Positions 10,067 through 18,953 of a stretch of DNA of 64,000 nt are shown one piece after another. The DNA comes from Enterobacter cloacae complex sp. ECNIH7 (GTDB lineage Bacteria > Pseudomonadota > Gammaproteobacteria > Enterobacterales > Enterobacteriaceae). Both the position numbers and the translations under genes were made by a program. The notes below the pieces were generated by a model, which saw nothing but the letters and a program-made list of their open reading frames with translations, was not told where the DNA came from and searched no databases. The DNA is taken from the NCBI RefSeq assembly GCF_002208095.1, contig NZ_CP017990.1, positions 5,080,573 to 5,144,572 of the forward strand, in the 5' to 3' direction. Every line of letters begins with the position of its first letter. Positions within the stretch are counted from its first letter, which is position 1.

Positions 10067-10897
10067 ATGCAGACTATCACCCACTCCTGGTTCGTCCAGG
10101 GCATGATCAAAGCCACCTCCGACGCCTGGCTGAAAGGCTGGGACGAGCGCAACGGCGGCAACCTGACGCTGCGTCTGGACGATGCGGATATCGCGCCTTA
10201 CACCAGCGATTTTCACCAGAAGCCACGCTATATTGCCCTGAGCCAGCCGATGCCGCTGCTGGCCAACACGCCGTTTATCGTCACCGGCTCCGGCAAGTTC
10301 TTCCGCAACGTTCAGCTTGATCCACAGGCCAACCTCGGCGTGGTGAAAGTGGATAGCGACGGCGCGGGCTACCACATTCTGTGGGGCCTGACCGATGAGG
10401 CGGTACCCACGTCTGAACTGCCGGCGCACTTCCTCTCCCACTGCGAGCGCATCAGGGCGACTAATGGCAAAGACCGCGCGATCATGCACTGCCACGCCAC
10501 CAACCTGATCGCCCTGACCTATGTGCTGGAAAACAGCGCCGATTTCATCACTCGCAAGCTGTGGGAAGGCAGCACCGAGTGTCTGGTGGTGTTCCCGGAT
10601 GGCGTGGGCATTCTGCCGTGGATGGTGCCGGGTACCGACGAAATTGGCCAGGCAACCGCCAGAGATATGCAAAAACATTCGCTGGTGCTGTGGCCGTTCC
10701 ACGGCGTGTTCGGCAGCGGTCCGACGCTGGATGAAACTTTCGGCCTGATCGACACCGCCGAGAAATCGGCTGAAGTGCTGGTGAAGGTTTATTCCATGGG
10801 AGGAATGAAGCAGACCATTACCCGCGAAGAGCTTATTGCGCTCGGCAAGCGCTTCGGCGTGACCCCGCTACGGTCAGCGCTGGAAATCTATGCATAA
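10067..10897 (+). CDS. rhaD: RhaD, rhamnulose-1-phosphate aldolase
   Basis: Class II zinc aldolase of 276 residues (E. coli 274) that splits L-rhamnulose 1-phosphate into DHAP and L-lactaldehyde. Zinc-ligand histidines are in [11 protein letters not shown] (about 141-143) and [11 protein letters not shown] (about 212). It starts [20 protein letters not shown], the family N-terminus, 36 bp after rhaA. The lactaldehyde product is the substrate of the next gene, fucO. Confidence 0.97.
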   Translation: MQTITHSWFVQGMIKATSDAWLKGWDERNGGNLTLRLDDADIAPYTSDFHQKPRYIALSQPMPLLANTPFIVTGSGKFFRNVQLDPQANLGVVKVDSDGAGYHILWGLTDEAVPTSELPAHFLSHCERIRATNGKDRAIMHCHATNLIALTYVLENSADFITRKLWEGSTECLVVFPDGVGILPWMVPGTDEIGQATARDMQKHSLVLWPFHGVFGSGPTLDETFGLIDTAEKSAEVLVKVYSMGGMKQTITREELIALGKRFGVTPLRSALEIYA

Positions 10898-10943
10898 ACC
10901 CTCGCTGACCGGACGGTACGGGCGATAGTTAAGGAGAATTATC

Positions 10944-12092
10944 ATGAGCTTTATGTTGGCACTTCCAAAAATCAGCCTTCACGGCGCGGGCGCTATTGGC
11001 GATATGGTTAACCTGGTGGCGAACAAGCAGTGGGGAAAAGCGCTGATTGTCACCGACGGTCAGCTGGTAAAGCTGGGCCTGCTCGACAGCCTTTTTGCCG
11101 CGCTTGACGCCCATCAGATGTCGTATCACCTGTTCGACGAGGTGTTCCCGAACCCGACGGAAGCGCTGGTGCAAAAAGGATTTGCGGCATACCGGGACGC
11201 GGAGTGTGATTACGTGATCGCCTTCGGCGGCGGCAGCCCGATTGATACCGCCAAGGCGATTAAAATCCTCACCGCCAACCCCGGGCCGTCCACCGATTAT
11301 GCCGGCGTCGGCAAGGTGAAAAACGCGGGCGTGCCGCTGGTGGCGATCAACACCACCGCAGGCACGGCGGCGGAGATGACCAGCAACGCGGTAATCATCG
11401 ACTCTGCGCGCCAGGTGAAAGAGGTGATCATCGATCCGAATATCATTCCGGATATCGCCGTGGACGATGCCAGCGTGATGCTGGATATTCCGGCCTCCGT
11501 GACCGCCGCAACCGGCATGGACGCGTTAACCCACGCCATAGAAGCCTACGTGTCCGTTGGCGCGCACCCGCTGACCGATGCCAACGCGCTGGAGGCAATC
11601 CGCCTGATCAACCTCTGGCTGCTGGAAGCGGTCGAAGACGGTCATAATCTTGAGGCGCGCGAGCAGATGGCGTTTGGTCAGTATCTGGCGGGCATGGCGT
11701 TTAACAGTGCGGGTCTCGGCCTTGTGCATGCCCTGGCGCACCAGCCGGGCGCGACGCACAACCTGCCGCACGGCGTGTGCAACGCCATCCTGCTGCCGAT
11801 CGTTGAAAGCTTTAACCGCCCGAACGCAGTTGCCCGCTTCGCCCGCGTGGCGCAGGCGATGGGCATCGATACTCGCGGCATGAGCGTTGAAGCCGCCAGC
11901 ATGTCCGCCATTCAGGCGATTCGCGACCTGAGCGCTCGCGTCGGCATCCCTTCCGGCTTCAGCCAGCTCGGCGTGACCAAAGCCGATATTGAAGGCTGGC
12001 TGGATAAAGCTCTCGCCGACCCGTGCGCGCCATGCAATCCGCGCACCGCCAGCCGCAACGAGGTTCGCGAGCTGTATCTGGAGGCATTATGA
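10944..12092 (+). CDS. fucO: FucO-type lactaldehyde reductase
   Basis: Iron-dependent group III alcohol dehydrogenase of 382 residues, the FucO length. It has the NAD-binding motif [13 protein letters not shown] (about 95-107) and the metal-binding histidine region [19 protein letters not shown] (about 260-280). It reduces L-lactaldehyde from RhaD to L-1,2-propanediol, regenerating NAD when oxygen is short. A clear ribosome site (AAGGAGA) precedes the ATG, 46 bp after rhaD. In E. coli K-12 the only fucO is in the fucose regulon and the rha operon lacks it, so its place here ties the reductase directly to rhamnose. Its stop overlaps rhaM. Confidence 0.93.
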   Translation: MSFMLALPKISLHGAGAIGDMVNLVANKQWGKALIVTDGQLVKLGLLDSLFAALDAHQMSYHLFDEVFPNPTEALVQKGFAAYRDAECDYVIAFGGGSPIDTAKAIKILTANPGPSTDYAGVGKVKNAGVPLVAINTTAGTAAEMTSNAVIIDSARQVKEVIIDPNIIPDIAVDDASVMLDIPASVTAATGMDALTHAIEAYVSVGAHPLTDANALEAIRLINLWLLEAVEDGHNLEAREQMAFGQYLAGMAFNSAGLGLVHALAHQPGATHNLPHGVCNAILLPIVESFNRPNAVARFARVAQAMGIDTRGMSVEAASMSAIQAIRDLSARVGIPSGFSQLGVTKADIEGWLDKALADPCAPCNPRTASRNEVRELYLEAL

Positions 12093-12403
12093 TCCGCAAA
12101 GCCTTTGTTATGCAGGTTAACCCGGACGCGCATAAGGAGTACGCGCATCGCCACAACCCCATCTGGCCCGAGCTGGAAGCGGTACTGAAAGACCACGGTG
12201 CGCACCGCTACGCCATCTATCTCGACAGAGAACGCAGCCTGCTCTTTGCCACCGTGGAGATTGATTCGGAGGAGCGCTGGAACGCGGTCGCGACTACTGA
12301 CGTCTGCCAGCGCTGGTGGAAACACATGCGTGATGTAATGCCGTCGAACCCGGACAACAGCCCGGTGAGTACCGGGCTGGAAGAGGTGTTTTACCTGGAC
12401 TGA
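12089..12403 (+). CDS. rhaM: RhaM, L-rhamnose mutarotase
   Basis: Small ferredoxin-fold mutarotase of 104 residues that interconverts alpha- and beta-L-rhamnose so the isomerase receives its preferred anomer. The start [18 protein letters not shown] at 12089 overlaps the fucO stop (ATGA). Catalytic H22 is present in [12 protein letters not shown]. The gene ends the rha unit, and its last 13 bp overlap the 3' end of melY on the other strand. Confidence 0.97.
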   Translation: MIRKAFVMQVNPDAHKEYAHRHNPIWPELEAVLKDHGAHRYAIYLDRERSLLFATVEIDSEERWNAVATTDVCQRWWKHMRDVMPSNPDNSPVSTGLEEVFYLD

Positions 12404-13668
12404 CCGGTTAACGCTGCCGCACCCGCGGCAGCGGCTATCTCCTGCCTGCTGCTCAGCGTAAACGCCGACACTACCGTAATCGCCAGCACGAAACAGCCCA
12501 GCATCAGATACGTCTGCTGGAAGCCGATCCGGTCATACATATTCCCGGCAAAAGCGGAGAGGAAAATGGCCGCCGACTGCTTGGCGAACTGGAAGCCGAT
12601 CAGATAGATAGTCGCTGACAGTCGGGTATCAAACACCCCGGTGATGTACTTGAATGCCCCCACCAGCAGGAACGGCACCTCCAGCGCGTGCAGCATCTTC
12701 AGGGCAATCACTTCTACAGCGGTGGTGGCAAATGACGAGCCAATGATGCGCGTCGCCATAATCACCCCGGCGATCAGCAGCGTGTTTTTCGCGCCGATGC
12801 GGTTAATGATCCACGGCGAACAAAACATGATGATCGCGTTGCAGATTTCCCCCGCCGTGGTAGCGAAACCAAAGGCGCGAGTACCTTCCTGCGGCGTGGC
12901 GAAGAACGTTTTGAAGAAAGTGGCAAACTGCTGGTCAAATACGTCATAGACGCAGGCTACGCCAATCACGTACAGAATAAACATCCACATCCTGCGCTGA
13001 CGGAACAGGCTAAAGACCGTTTTCGCAGTGATCTGCGGCTGGTTGGCACCCAGCGCATTCATCACCTGCGCCGTCTGGTTGGGTTTTGGCTTCGCGACCA
13101 CCAGCAACAGCATCAACAGCAGCGCCGCCGCAGACCCCATCCAGAAAACATATGACGGATCGATGCCGAACAGGATCCCGCCCGTGGAGGCGCATAGCCC
13201 CCAGCCGAGGCAGCCAAACATGCGCGCCTTACCGTATTCAAAGAAACTGTTACGGCTCACGCGTTCAATGTAGGCCTCAATTGCCCCCGAGCCCGCCGAA
13301 AAGACAAAGCCGATATACAGGCCACCGCTCAGCGCGCCCAGCCAGATGTTGGCTTTCAGCAACGGCGCAAAGACGTAGAGGAAGAAAGGGGCAAACAGGA
13401 ACAGCAGCACGGAGATGATCCACAGCAGGTGTTTTTTCAGCCCCAGCTTGTCCGAGATCACGCCAAGCACCGGCTGGAAGGCGATAGCCGACAGCGAGAT
13501 GCAGGAGAAGACAATCCCGGTATGGGTTTTATTCAGGCCGATGATGTCCGACAGCCAAATCGGCAGGAACGGAAAGCAGGTGGCCATGATGAAGAAGTAG
13601 AGAAAGAAGAACAGCCCAAAGATCCAGAAGTTAGGGTTGTCTTTGTGGGTACAGGTTGTTGTGTTCAT
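12391..13668 (-). CDS. melY: MelY, LacY-family alpha-galactoside:H+ permease
   Basis: Twelve-helix transporter of the oligosaccharide:H+ symporter family, 425 residues. The N-terminus [20 protein letters not shown] and the whole protein closely match, from memory, MelY of Enterobacter cloacae, a melibiose permease related to LacY of E. coli. The start at 13668 removes 14 upstream codons without family support. It follows the alpha-galactosidase gene by 44 bp in the same direction, so the pair imports and hydrolyses melibiose or related alpha-galactosides. The 3' end overlaps rhaM by 13 bp. Confidence 0.9.
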   Translation of the reverse strand: MNTTTCTHKDNPNFWIFGLFFFLYFFIMATCFPFLPIWLSDIIGLNKTHTGIVFSCISLSAIAFQPVLGVISDKLGLKKHLLWIISVLLFLFAPFFLYVFAPLLKANIWLGALSGGLYIGFVFSAGSGAIEAYIERVSRNSFFEYGKARMFGCLGWGLCASTGGILFGIDPSYVFWMGSAAALLLMLLLVVAKPKPNQTAQVMNALGANQPQITAKTVFSLFRQRRMWMFILYVIGVACVYDVFDQQFATFFKTFFATPQEGTRAFGFATTAGEICNAIIMFCSPWIINRIGAKNTLLIAGVIMATRIIGSSFATTAVEVIALKMLHALEVPFLLVGAFKYITGVFDTRLSATIYLIGFQFAKQSAAIFLSAFAGNMYDRIGFQQTYLMLGCFVLAITVVSAFTLSSRQEIAAAAGAAALTGQSR

Positions 13669-13712
13669 TATTTTTATCCTCAACGGAGGGCCGGCTGCCC
13701 GGCCCGTCACCC

Positions 13713-15836
13713 TTACACGCGTTCAACGCCAATCAGAATGGCGGTTTCCGGATCCAGAATCGGCAGCGCAATGCCCGCCTGCATCAGCCACTCGCCGCTC
13801 ACCGTTTGCGGCGTTTCCATCCACGCCGGTAGCTTGCGCATGGTGTGCCCTCCCTCGCCCGTAATCTGAATATTCGGGTGATCGAGCAGCGTGACGCGGT
13901 ACCGCGCGCTGGCCTCCAGCCCCGCCATGCGCAGCGGCATCATCAGGCTGTAGTCCGGCATCGCGAGCTGGCTGACCATAAACAGCCCCTGCGCCTTATC
14001 TTCGCTTACAATCCCCTGCGCCAGCGTGGTGGCGTCCGGCATATCAATTCGCCACTGGGTGCCGTGATGAATGACGTCGCGCCACTGCTTGTGTAGCGCG
14101 GCGTAATGGCGATAGCCTTCGCGCTCCTGTTCGTCCACGGTGAGCGGATCCAGCTCCAGCCCCATATGGCCAAACAGGGCCGTCAGCCCCCGGAAGGCGA
14201 TGCCGTGCTGGCGGAAGGTGGCGTGGCATTGATGATGACCGATATGCGCGCCCATCACCTCCGGTGGGAAGAAGTAGCTCATGCCGCGCTGGATGGTGCT
14301 GCGCTCCAGCGCGTCGTTGTTGTCAGACGCCCAGAAGCGGTGGCTGCGGGTCAGTACCTCATAATCAATGCGACCGCCGCCGGAGGAGCAGGATTCAAAC
14401 TCAATATGCGGGAAGCGCTCGCCCAGCACGTCCAGCAGGCGGTAAAACTGGCGGGTCTGGGCGTCGGCGGCGGCTTTACCGTTGTGTCCAGGCTGCACCA
14501 GCTCGCGGTTCATGTCCCACTTCACGTAGTCGACCGCATGCTCGCCCAGCAGCCAGCTCATACGCTCCACAAGGTAATCAAAGGCCTCCGGGATGTTGAG
14601 ATTGAGGACCAGCTGGTGTCGTCCGGTCGCCTGGGGATAGCCCGGCAGCGCCAGTACCCAGTCAGGGTGCGCGCGGTACAAATCTGAATCCGGGTTGATC
14701 ATCTCCGGCTCAACCCAGATCCCAAACTCCATGCCGAGCCGTTTGACGTGGTCGATCACCGGCGTCAGGCCGTTCGGGTATTTTTTCTCGTCCAGATACC
14801 AGTCGCCCAGCGCGGCATGGTCGTCATTGCGGCCTTTGAACCAGCCGTCATCAATGATGAAGCGCTCCACGCCCAGCGCGGCGGCCTCGTCGGCCATTCG
14901 CTTGATGTACTCCGGATCGTGGTTGAAGTAGATCCCTTCCCAGGTATTGAGGTGCACCGGGCGCGGTTTGTTTTCCGGGAAGCGGATGATGTTGTCGCGC
15001 AGGTAGCGGTGAAAAGGCTGGCTCATGCCGTTCAGGCCCTGCGTGGAGTAGCTGGCATACAGGCGCGGCGTCCAGAGCGTATCGCCCTCCTCAACCACCA
15101 TTTCACCCGGCAGGTAGAGCGCTTCGGCCTGGAGATAGCGACGACCGTCGGTTTTCGCTTCCGCGCGCAGGCGGTGATTACCGCTCCAGCCCAGATGCAC
15201 GCCCCAGACGTCACCCTGCATTTCGCTGAACGACGGCGTACCGGCAATCAGCGCCGGGAAGTGCTCGTGGGAGGTTTTACCCCGACGGTTTTCAATCACG
15301 AAGCTGTCATGTTCAAGCTTTACGCGGTGCGGCTGAAACTCCCTGATCCAGCGACCGTGGAAGGCCATTACCTCCTGCGCGCGCTCGGCCACCGGCAGCG
15401 TGACGGCAAAACGGTCCACCTGCCAGGGGATCGCTTTCAGGTTCGTTAAACCGTGACGAACCACCAGCACGCCGCTGGCATCCAGCGTCAGCTCGCTGGT
15501 CAGGCGCAGTCCCGCGCATTCATCTTCGGCGGTAATCGTCAGGGTGTTAACGCCCTGCTGCACCTGCGTGGTTTTGAACACCGGGGAACCGTCCAGCCCC
15601 TGGCGATGCCCCTCAATGCCAGGCGAGCCAAACAGTCCATGCCCCAGCTCGGCCATCAGCGTGACCGGGGAGTCGACGTCAAGTCTGCCGTTGGCAACAG
15701 GACGCGCGAGCATAGCAACATCCTGCGACGAAAAGTGCTGAAGGTGCGGCCCCCAGTAGAGAATTTCGGCGAACGGGTACGTTTTTATCACCACGTCTAC
15801 CGTATTGCTTTCAAGTCGTAAAACGGAATCTTGCAT
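13713..15836 (-). CDS. GH36 alpha-galactosidase (Aga/RafA type)
   Basis: Glycoside hydrolase family 36 enzyme of 707 residues, very close to RafA and Aga (708). The start MQDSVLRLESNTVDVVIKTY at 15836 has the ribosome site AGGAG, whereas the longer reading runs back into the operator region. The nucleophile Asp lies in VKWDMNREL (about 441) and the acid/base Asp in WASDNND (about 506). The CSSGGGR loop before it is also typical. There is no signal peptide, so it acts in the cytoplasm on imported melibiose, raffinose or galactinol. It is unrelated to the GH4 MelA of E. coli. Control by the adjacent LacI protein is likely. Confidence 0.93.
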   Translation of the reverse strand: MQDSVLRLESNTVDVVIKTYPFAEILYWGPHLQHFSSQDVAMLARPVANGRLDVDSPVTLMAELGHGLFGSPGIEGHRQGLDGSPVFKTTQVQQGVNTLTITAEDECAGLRLTSELTLDASGVLVVRHGLTNLKAIPWQVDRFAVTLPVAERAQEVMAFHGRWIREFQPHRVKLEHDSFVIENRRGKTSHEHFPALIAGTPSFSEMQGDVWGVHLGWSGNHRLRAEAKTDGRRYLQAEALYLPGEMVVEEGDTLWTPRLYASYSTQGLNGMSQPFHRYLRDNIIRFPENKPRPVHLNTWEGIYFNHDPEYIKRMADEAAALGVERFIIDDGWFKGRNDDHAALGDWYLDEKKYPNGLTPVIDHVKRLGMEFGIWVEPEMINPDSDLYRAHPDWVLALPGYPQATGRHQLVLNLNIPEAFDYLVERMSWLLGEHAVDYVKWDMNRELVQPGHNGKAAADAQTRQFYRLLDVLGERFPHIEFESCSSGGGRIDYEVLTRSHRFWASDNNDALERSTIQRGMSYFFPPEVMGAHIGHHQCHATFRQHGIAFRGLTALFGHMGLELDPLTVDEQEREGYRHYAALHKQWRDVIHHGTQWRIDMPDATTLAQGIVSEDKAQGLFMVSQLAMPDYSLMMPLRMAGLEASARYRVTLLDHPNIQITGEGGHTMRKLPAWMETPQTVSGEWLMQAGIALPILDPETAILIGVERV

Positions 15837-15872
15837 CAGACATCTCCTGTCATCGGGAAGATCTGAGTGTTG

Positions 15873-15911
15873 ATCCGAAACGTTTCGGATACAAACCAAA
15901 ATGTTTCGGTT
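15873..15911. promoter_or_regulatory. Paired palindromic operators for the LacI-type repressor
   Basis: ATCCGAAACGTTTCGGAT (15873-15890) is a perfect 18-bp palindrome with the central CG typical of LacI/GalR operators. AACCAAAATGTTTCGGTT (15894-15911) is a second, imperfect copy. Their centres are 21 bp apart, two helical turns, and both lie 37-75 bp upstream of the alpha-galactosidase start. Confidence 0.85.
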
Positions 15912-15940
15912 TTGTGATCGACTTTAGAAAATGGAGAGAT

Positions 15941-16936
15941 TCAGGCCGTCTTGCCGGGAGAGAATTCGGGCTGCCAGAGCACCTGAAGTTGTTCAATATC
16001 GTCGCCGCTAATCAGCTGGCGCACCATATCGGCAATCTGTTTCCCGACGCCCTGGCGGGTGGACTGGATCACCGACGCCACGTCAATATCGACGATGCTA
16101 TCCTGCGGCAGGCCGTCATAGACCACCAGCGAGACGGCGTTGTCGCCGGATAAACGCCCCAGTTGCGCCAGCGCCATCGCCGCGCCGTCGCCGTGGGTGT
16201 TACAGTCGGTGATGATGGCCGTGGGCGGCTGCGGCAGGGCAAGCAGTTCTTTGGTGGTGGCATACCCGACTCGGCGCGAAGGCGGCATGGCGCGCAGCCA
16301 TTCGCTGGAAAGCCCGGCTTCCCGCAGGGCGTCCAGATAGCCCTGACGGCGCTGGGTGATAAACGCCTGATTGTTGCTTTCGCCCAGTAGGGCAATGCGC
16401 TGATGGCCTTTCCCGATCAGCCAGCGGGTAGCATTGTACGTACCGGCATAGTTGTCGAAGTCGAACCACGCGTACGGCTGCGGTAGCTGGCTTCGACCAA
16501 GCGCCAGAAAGGGGAATCCGGCCGCCTGCAGCTGCTCAAGTCGCGGATCGCGATCCAGCGTGTGGGCCACAATCAGCGCGTCCACGCGGCGGCTTTGCAC
16601 CATGCGCATATAGCTGTGCTTATCCGCCAGATCGTCGTCGGCGATGAGCAATAAGTCGATCTCATGTCGCGCCAGTTCGTGGCTAATTTCGCCGACCATG
16701 TCCATAAATACGCTGTTATTGAGCGGAACAGGATGTACGGGAAACACCAGCCCGACGGCGTCAATTTTGCCCATCTTCAGGCGGCGGGCGAAGGTGTTAG
16801 GCCGATAGCCGCGTCGCTGGGCTTCCGCTTCAACGCGAGCGCGCGTCTCGTCAGAAACGTCGTCATATCCGTTGAGGGCGCGGCTGACGGTGGTAACAGA
16901 GAGCCCCAGTTCTTTGGCAATGGCTTTAAGCGACAT
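15941..16936 (-). CDS. LacI/GalR-family repressor of the alpha-galactosidase/melY unit
   Basis: Transcription repressor of 331 residues. The start MSLKAIAKELGLSVTTVSRA at 16936 begins directly with the LacI helix-turn-helix (about 2-25), then the hinge region, then a periplasmic-binding-protein-like effector domain to the end. The longer open reading upstream overlaps the neighbouring gene. It is transcribed toward the alpha-galactosidase gene, and two phased LacI-type palindromes lie between them, so it is very likely the local repressor with an alpha-galactoside or galactose as inducer. It begins only 17 bp after the XRE-cupin gene and may be co-transcribed with it. Confidence 0.88.
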   Translation of the reverse strand: MSLKAIAKELGLSVTTVSRALNGYDDVSDETRARVEAEAQRRGYRPNTFARRLKMGKIDAVGLVFPVHPVPLNNSVFMDMVGEISHELARHEIDLLLIADDDLADKHSYMRMVQSRRVDALIVAHTLDRDPRLEQLQAAGFPFLALGRSQLPQPYAWFDFDNYAGTYNATRWLIGKGHQRIALLGESNNQAFITQRRQGYLDALREAGLSSEWLRAMPPSRRVGYATTKELLALPQPPTAIITDCNTHGDGAAMALAQLGRLSGDNAVSLVVYDGLPQDSIVDIDVASVIQSTRQGVGKQIADMVRQLISGDDIEQLQVLWQPEFSPGKTA

Positions 16937-16953
16937 GATTTTCCTTATCTTCG

Positions 16954-17502
16954 TTAGTTTTGTTCCGCCACCAGCAGCGCGTAAGTGTCTGGCTCCAGGG
17001 CCTTGAAGATATGCGGCTGGTCGGCGGGATAACAAATGTAATCTCCTGCGCCGAGCTCTTCTGCCGCGTCGAGCAGGCCGACCAGCGCCCGCCCCTGCGT
17101 CACAATAATATGTTCAACCGAGCCCGGCGGATGCGGCTGGGAAATACGGTCTGCGCCCGGTTGGGTCATCAGAAGATAGACATCGCGGCGCGCGCCCGGA
17201 GGGCATGCCGCCAGCAAAATGGCTTCATAATTAGCCTGTCCGGCAACCACTTTCGTCCCTTCACCACGGCGGATCACCTGCGTGGTCGGCAACTGCGGCT
17301 CCAGCAGGCGGGCGAAAGGAATATCCAGCGCCACGCAGAGCGACCACAGCGTTTCCAGGCTAGGGTTACCGTTGCCGGACTCCAGCTGGGAAAGCGTAGA
17401 TTTTGCGATCCCGGCACGGCGGGCAATTTCCGCCAGTGAAAGCCCGGTTCGCAGGCGTTCTCGCACCAGACTTTTGGCGATCAGGCTGATCGGCTGCGTC
17501 AT
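16954..17502 (-). CDS. XRE-family regulator with C-terminal cupin domain
   Basis: A 182-residue regulator. An N-terminal HTH_3 domain (about 10-65, with IARRAGIAKSTLSQLESG) is followed by a linker and a small cupin domain (about 105-178, with QPHPPGSVEHIIV and GDYICYPADQPHIFKA). Such proteins sense small ligands and commonly sit divergent to the transporters they control. Here the divergent partner is azlCD. A perfect 17-bp palindrome at 17526-17542, just upstream of the start, is a good candidate for its own operator. The ligand is unknown; branched-chain amino acids are a guess from context. Confidence 0.85.
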   Translation of the reverse strand: MTQPISLIAKSLVRERLRTGLSLAEIARRAGIAKSTLSQLESGNGNPSLETLWSLCVALDIPFARLLEPQLPTTQVIRRGEGTKVVAGQANYEAILLAACPPGARRDVYLLMTQPGADRISQPHPPGSVEHIIVTQGRALVGLLDAAEELGAGDYICYPADQPHIFKALEPDTYALLVAEQN

Positions 17503-17525
17503 AAAACGGCCTCTTGTTCTATAAA

Positions 17526-17542
17526 ACGAACGAATCGTTCGT
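17526..17542. promoter_or_regulatory. 17-bp palindrome, likely operator of the XRE-cupin regulator
   Basis: ACGAACGAATCGTTCGT is a perfect inverted repeat around a single central base. It sits 24 bp from the regulator start and 63 bp from azlC, where it could control both divergent promoters. Confidence 0.7.
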
Positions 17543-17604
17543 CTTGAAAATCAGTTTCGTTGCGTTCATTATAATGGATACACGTTCGATATGGCTAAAA
17601 TTGT

Positions 17605-18264
17605 ATGAAGCATCATCTCTCTTGCCTGAAAGGCGACACCATAAAAGCAATCATCCTGGTCTGCCTCGCGGTCGGCGTGGTCGGAATGTCATACGGCTCC
17701 CTGGCGATGGCCTACGGTTTCCCGGTCTGGGTACCGTTTGTACTCTCCATCACCGTACTCGCGGGCGCGTCAGAGTTTATGTTTATCGGCATCGTGGCAA
17801 GCGGCGGTAACCCGCTGGCGGCTGCGGCCGCGGGGTTGCTGGTCAACGCGCGGCACGTGCCGTTTGGCGTGACTGTCCGTGAGCTGGTCGGCAAACGTGG
17901 TCTGAGCCTGTTGGGCTGCCACATCATGAATGACGAAAGCGTGGTGTTTGGCCTGTCTCAAAAAACGCCCGAACAGCGCAAAGCGGCGTACTGGCTATGT
18001 GGTTTAGGCGTGGCGATTGTCTGGCCGCTGGGGGCCCTGCTGGGCGCTATGGTCGGCAAACTGCTGCCGGACCCGGAAACCATCGGGCTGGATGCGGTAT
18101 TCCCGGCCATATTGCTGGCGCTGGTGGTGCCCGCGTTTAAAAACCGCACCACGCTGATCCGCGCCTGCAGCGGAGCCGCGCTGTCACTGGCCGCCGTGCC
18201 GTTTGCCCCGGTGGGATTACCGGTGCTGCTCTCCTTACTGGGTCTCGCTGCGAGGAAAAAATGA
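17605..18264 (+). CDS. azlC: AzlC-family branched-chain amino acid exporter, large subunit
   Basis: Integral membrane protein of 219 residues, about six hydrophobic segments, belonging to the AzlC/YgaZ family. The family motif around TVLAGASEFMFIGI (about 48-62) and the VNARHVPFGVTV segment (about 87-98) are present. Together with AzlD it exports branched-chain amino acids; E. coli YgaZH exports L-valine. No strong ribosome site is visible before the ATG, so the start is less certain. Its stop overlaps the azlD start. Confidence 0.88.
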   Translation: MKHHLSCLKGDTIKAIILVCLAVGVVGMSYGSLAMAYGFPVWVPFVLSITVLAGASEFMFIGIVASGGNPLAAAAAGLLVNARHVPFGVTVRELVGKRGLSLLGCHIMNDESVVFGLSQKTPEQRKAAYWLCGLGVAIVWPLGALLGAMVGKLLPDPETIGLDAVFPAILLALVVPAFKNRTTLIRACSGAALSLAAVPFAPVGLPVLLSLLGLAARKK

Positions 18265-18587
18265 TGGGAAATATGACGTTTTTTATTCTCGGCATCGCCA
18301 TTTTGTCTGCGGGAACGTATCTGATGCGTCTTGGCGGGGCAAAACTGGGCAGCAGGCTGGCATTGTCAGAACGTTCACAGGCGCTGCTGTCAGATGCGGC
18401 AACGGTATTGCTGTTTTCCGTGGCGCTGGCGACCACGTTTTATGAAAGTGACCACTTTGCCGGCATGGCGCGCGTGCTGGGCGTGGCGTTTGCGGTATTT
18501 CTGGCCTGGCGAAAGATGCCGTTAATTGTGGTGATCGTGGCGGCGGCAGTGGTAACCGCGCTGCTGCGCGTGGCGGGCATAAACTAA
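18261..18587 (+). CDS. azlD: AzlD-family branched-chain amino acid exporter, small subunit
   Basis: Small membrane protein of 108 residues with about four hydrophobic helices, the partner of AzlC. Its start overlaps the azlC stop (ATGA), the usual coupling of this pair, and the ribosome site GAGGAAAAA precedes it. The family segment YLMRLGGA lies near residues 20-27. A strong hairpin terminator follows the stop by 3 nt. Confidence 0.87.
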   Translation: MMGNMTFFILGIAILSAGTYLMRLGGAKLGSRLALSERSQALLSDAATVLLFSVALATTFYESDHFAGMARVLGVAFAVFLAWRKMPLIVVIVAAAVVTALLRVAGIN

Positions 18588-18613
18588 AAAAGCGCCCCGG
18601 GGGCGCTCTTTCG
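18586..18613. terminator. Terminator between azlD and the DUF1471 gene
   Basis: AGCGCCCC-G-GGGGCGCT folds into a GC-rich hairpin with A residues on the left and CTTT on the right. It lies between convergent genes and may serve both; the A-run makes it stronger for the minus-strand gene. Confidence 0.8.
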
Positions 18614-18626
18614 ACGGTGTGACAGC

Positions 18627-18839
18627 TTATTTAGTCAGTTCAGCAGTCATGTGTACGCGGTTACCTGAGAACGCCTGGGTAATTTTGTAAGATGACGCGC
18701 CTGCTTCCTGAGCCTGAGCCGCGATTTTCGCTTCTGCGCCGTCAATGGTTGACGCGGTTGCGGTCACGGTCTGAGCAGCGAAAGAACCGAAAGAAGTAGC
18801 CAGAGCGATTACAGCGACAAAAGTTTTGATGCTTTTCAT
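18627..18839 (-). CDS. YdgH/BhsA/McbA-like periplasmic protein (DUF1471)
   Basis: A 70-residue secreted protein. The N-terminal signal peptide is MKSIKTFVAVIALATSFGSFA, with cleavage expected after the SFAA region. The remaining 50 residues form one DUF1471 domain ending in HMTAELTK. Family members (BhsA, YahO, YhcN, YjfN, McbA) are small periplasmic or envelope proteins induced by stress and linked to biofilm. Which paralogue this is cannot be told from sequence alone. It is a single-gene unit between azlCD and fdhD. Confidence 0.85.
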   Translation of the reverse strand: MKSIKTFVAVIALATSFGSFAAQTVTATASTIDGAEAKIAAQAQEAGASSYKITQAFSGNRVHMTAELTK

Positions 18840-18953
18840 AATATAAACCCTTTCATTAAGTTGTTTAGGTAAGGCACCGTGCCTTGATGAGATAAATACT
18901 AGACCTCATCATGAACAACTAAAAGCGGAAGGATTTGCTATTATCATTCAAAA

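Noticed and set aside
9308..10702. Open frame of 464 codons on the minus strand
   Set aside because: Antisense to rhaA and rhaD, spanning their junction; His- and Gln-rich composition typical of shadow frames.
17591..17608. Five-codon leader peptide (MAKIV) ending at the azlC start
   Set aside because: No ribosome site and no attenuator hairpins; the ATGA overlap is likely coincidence.
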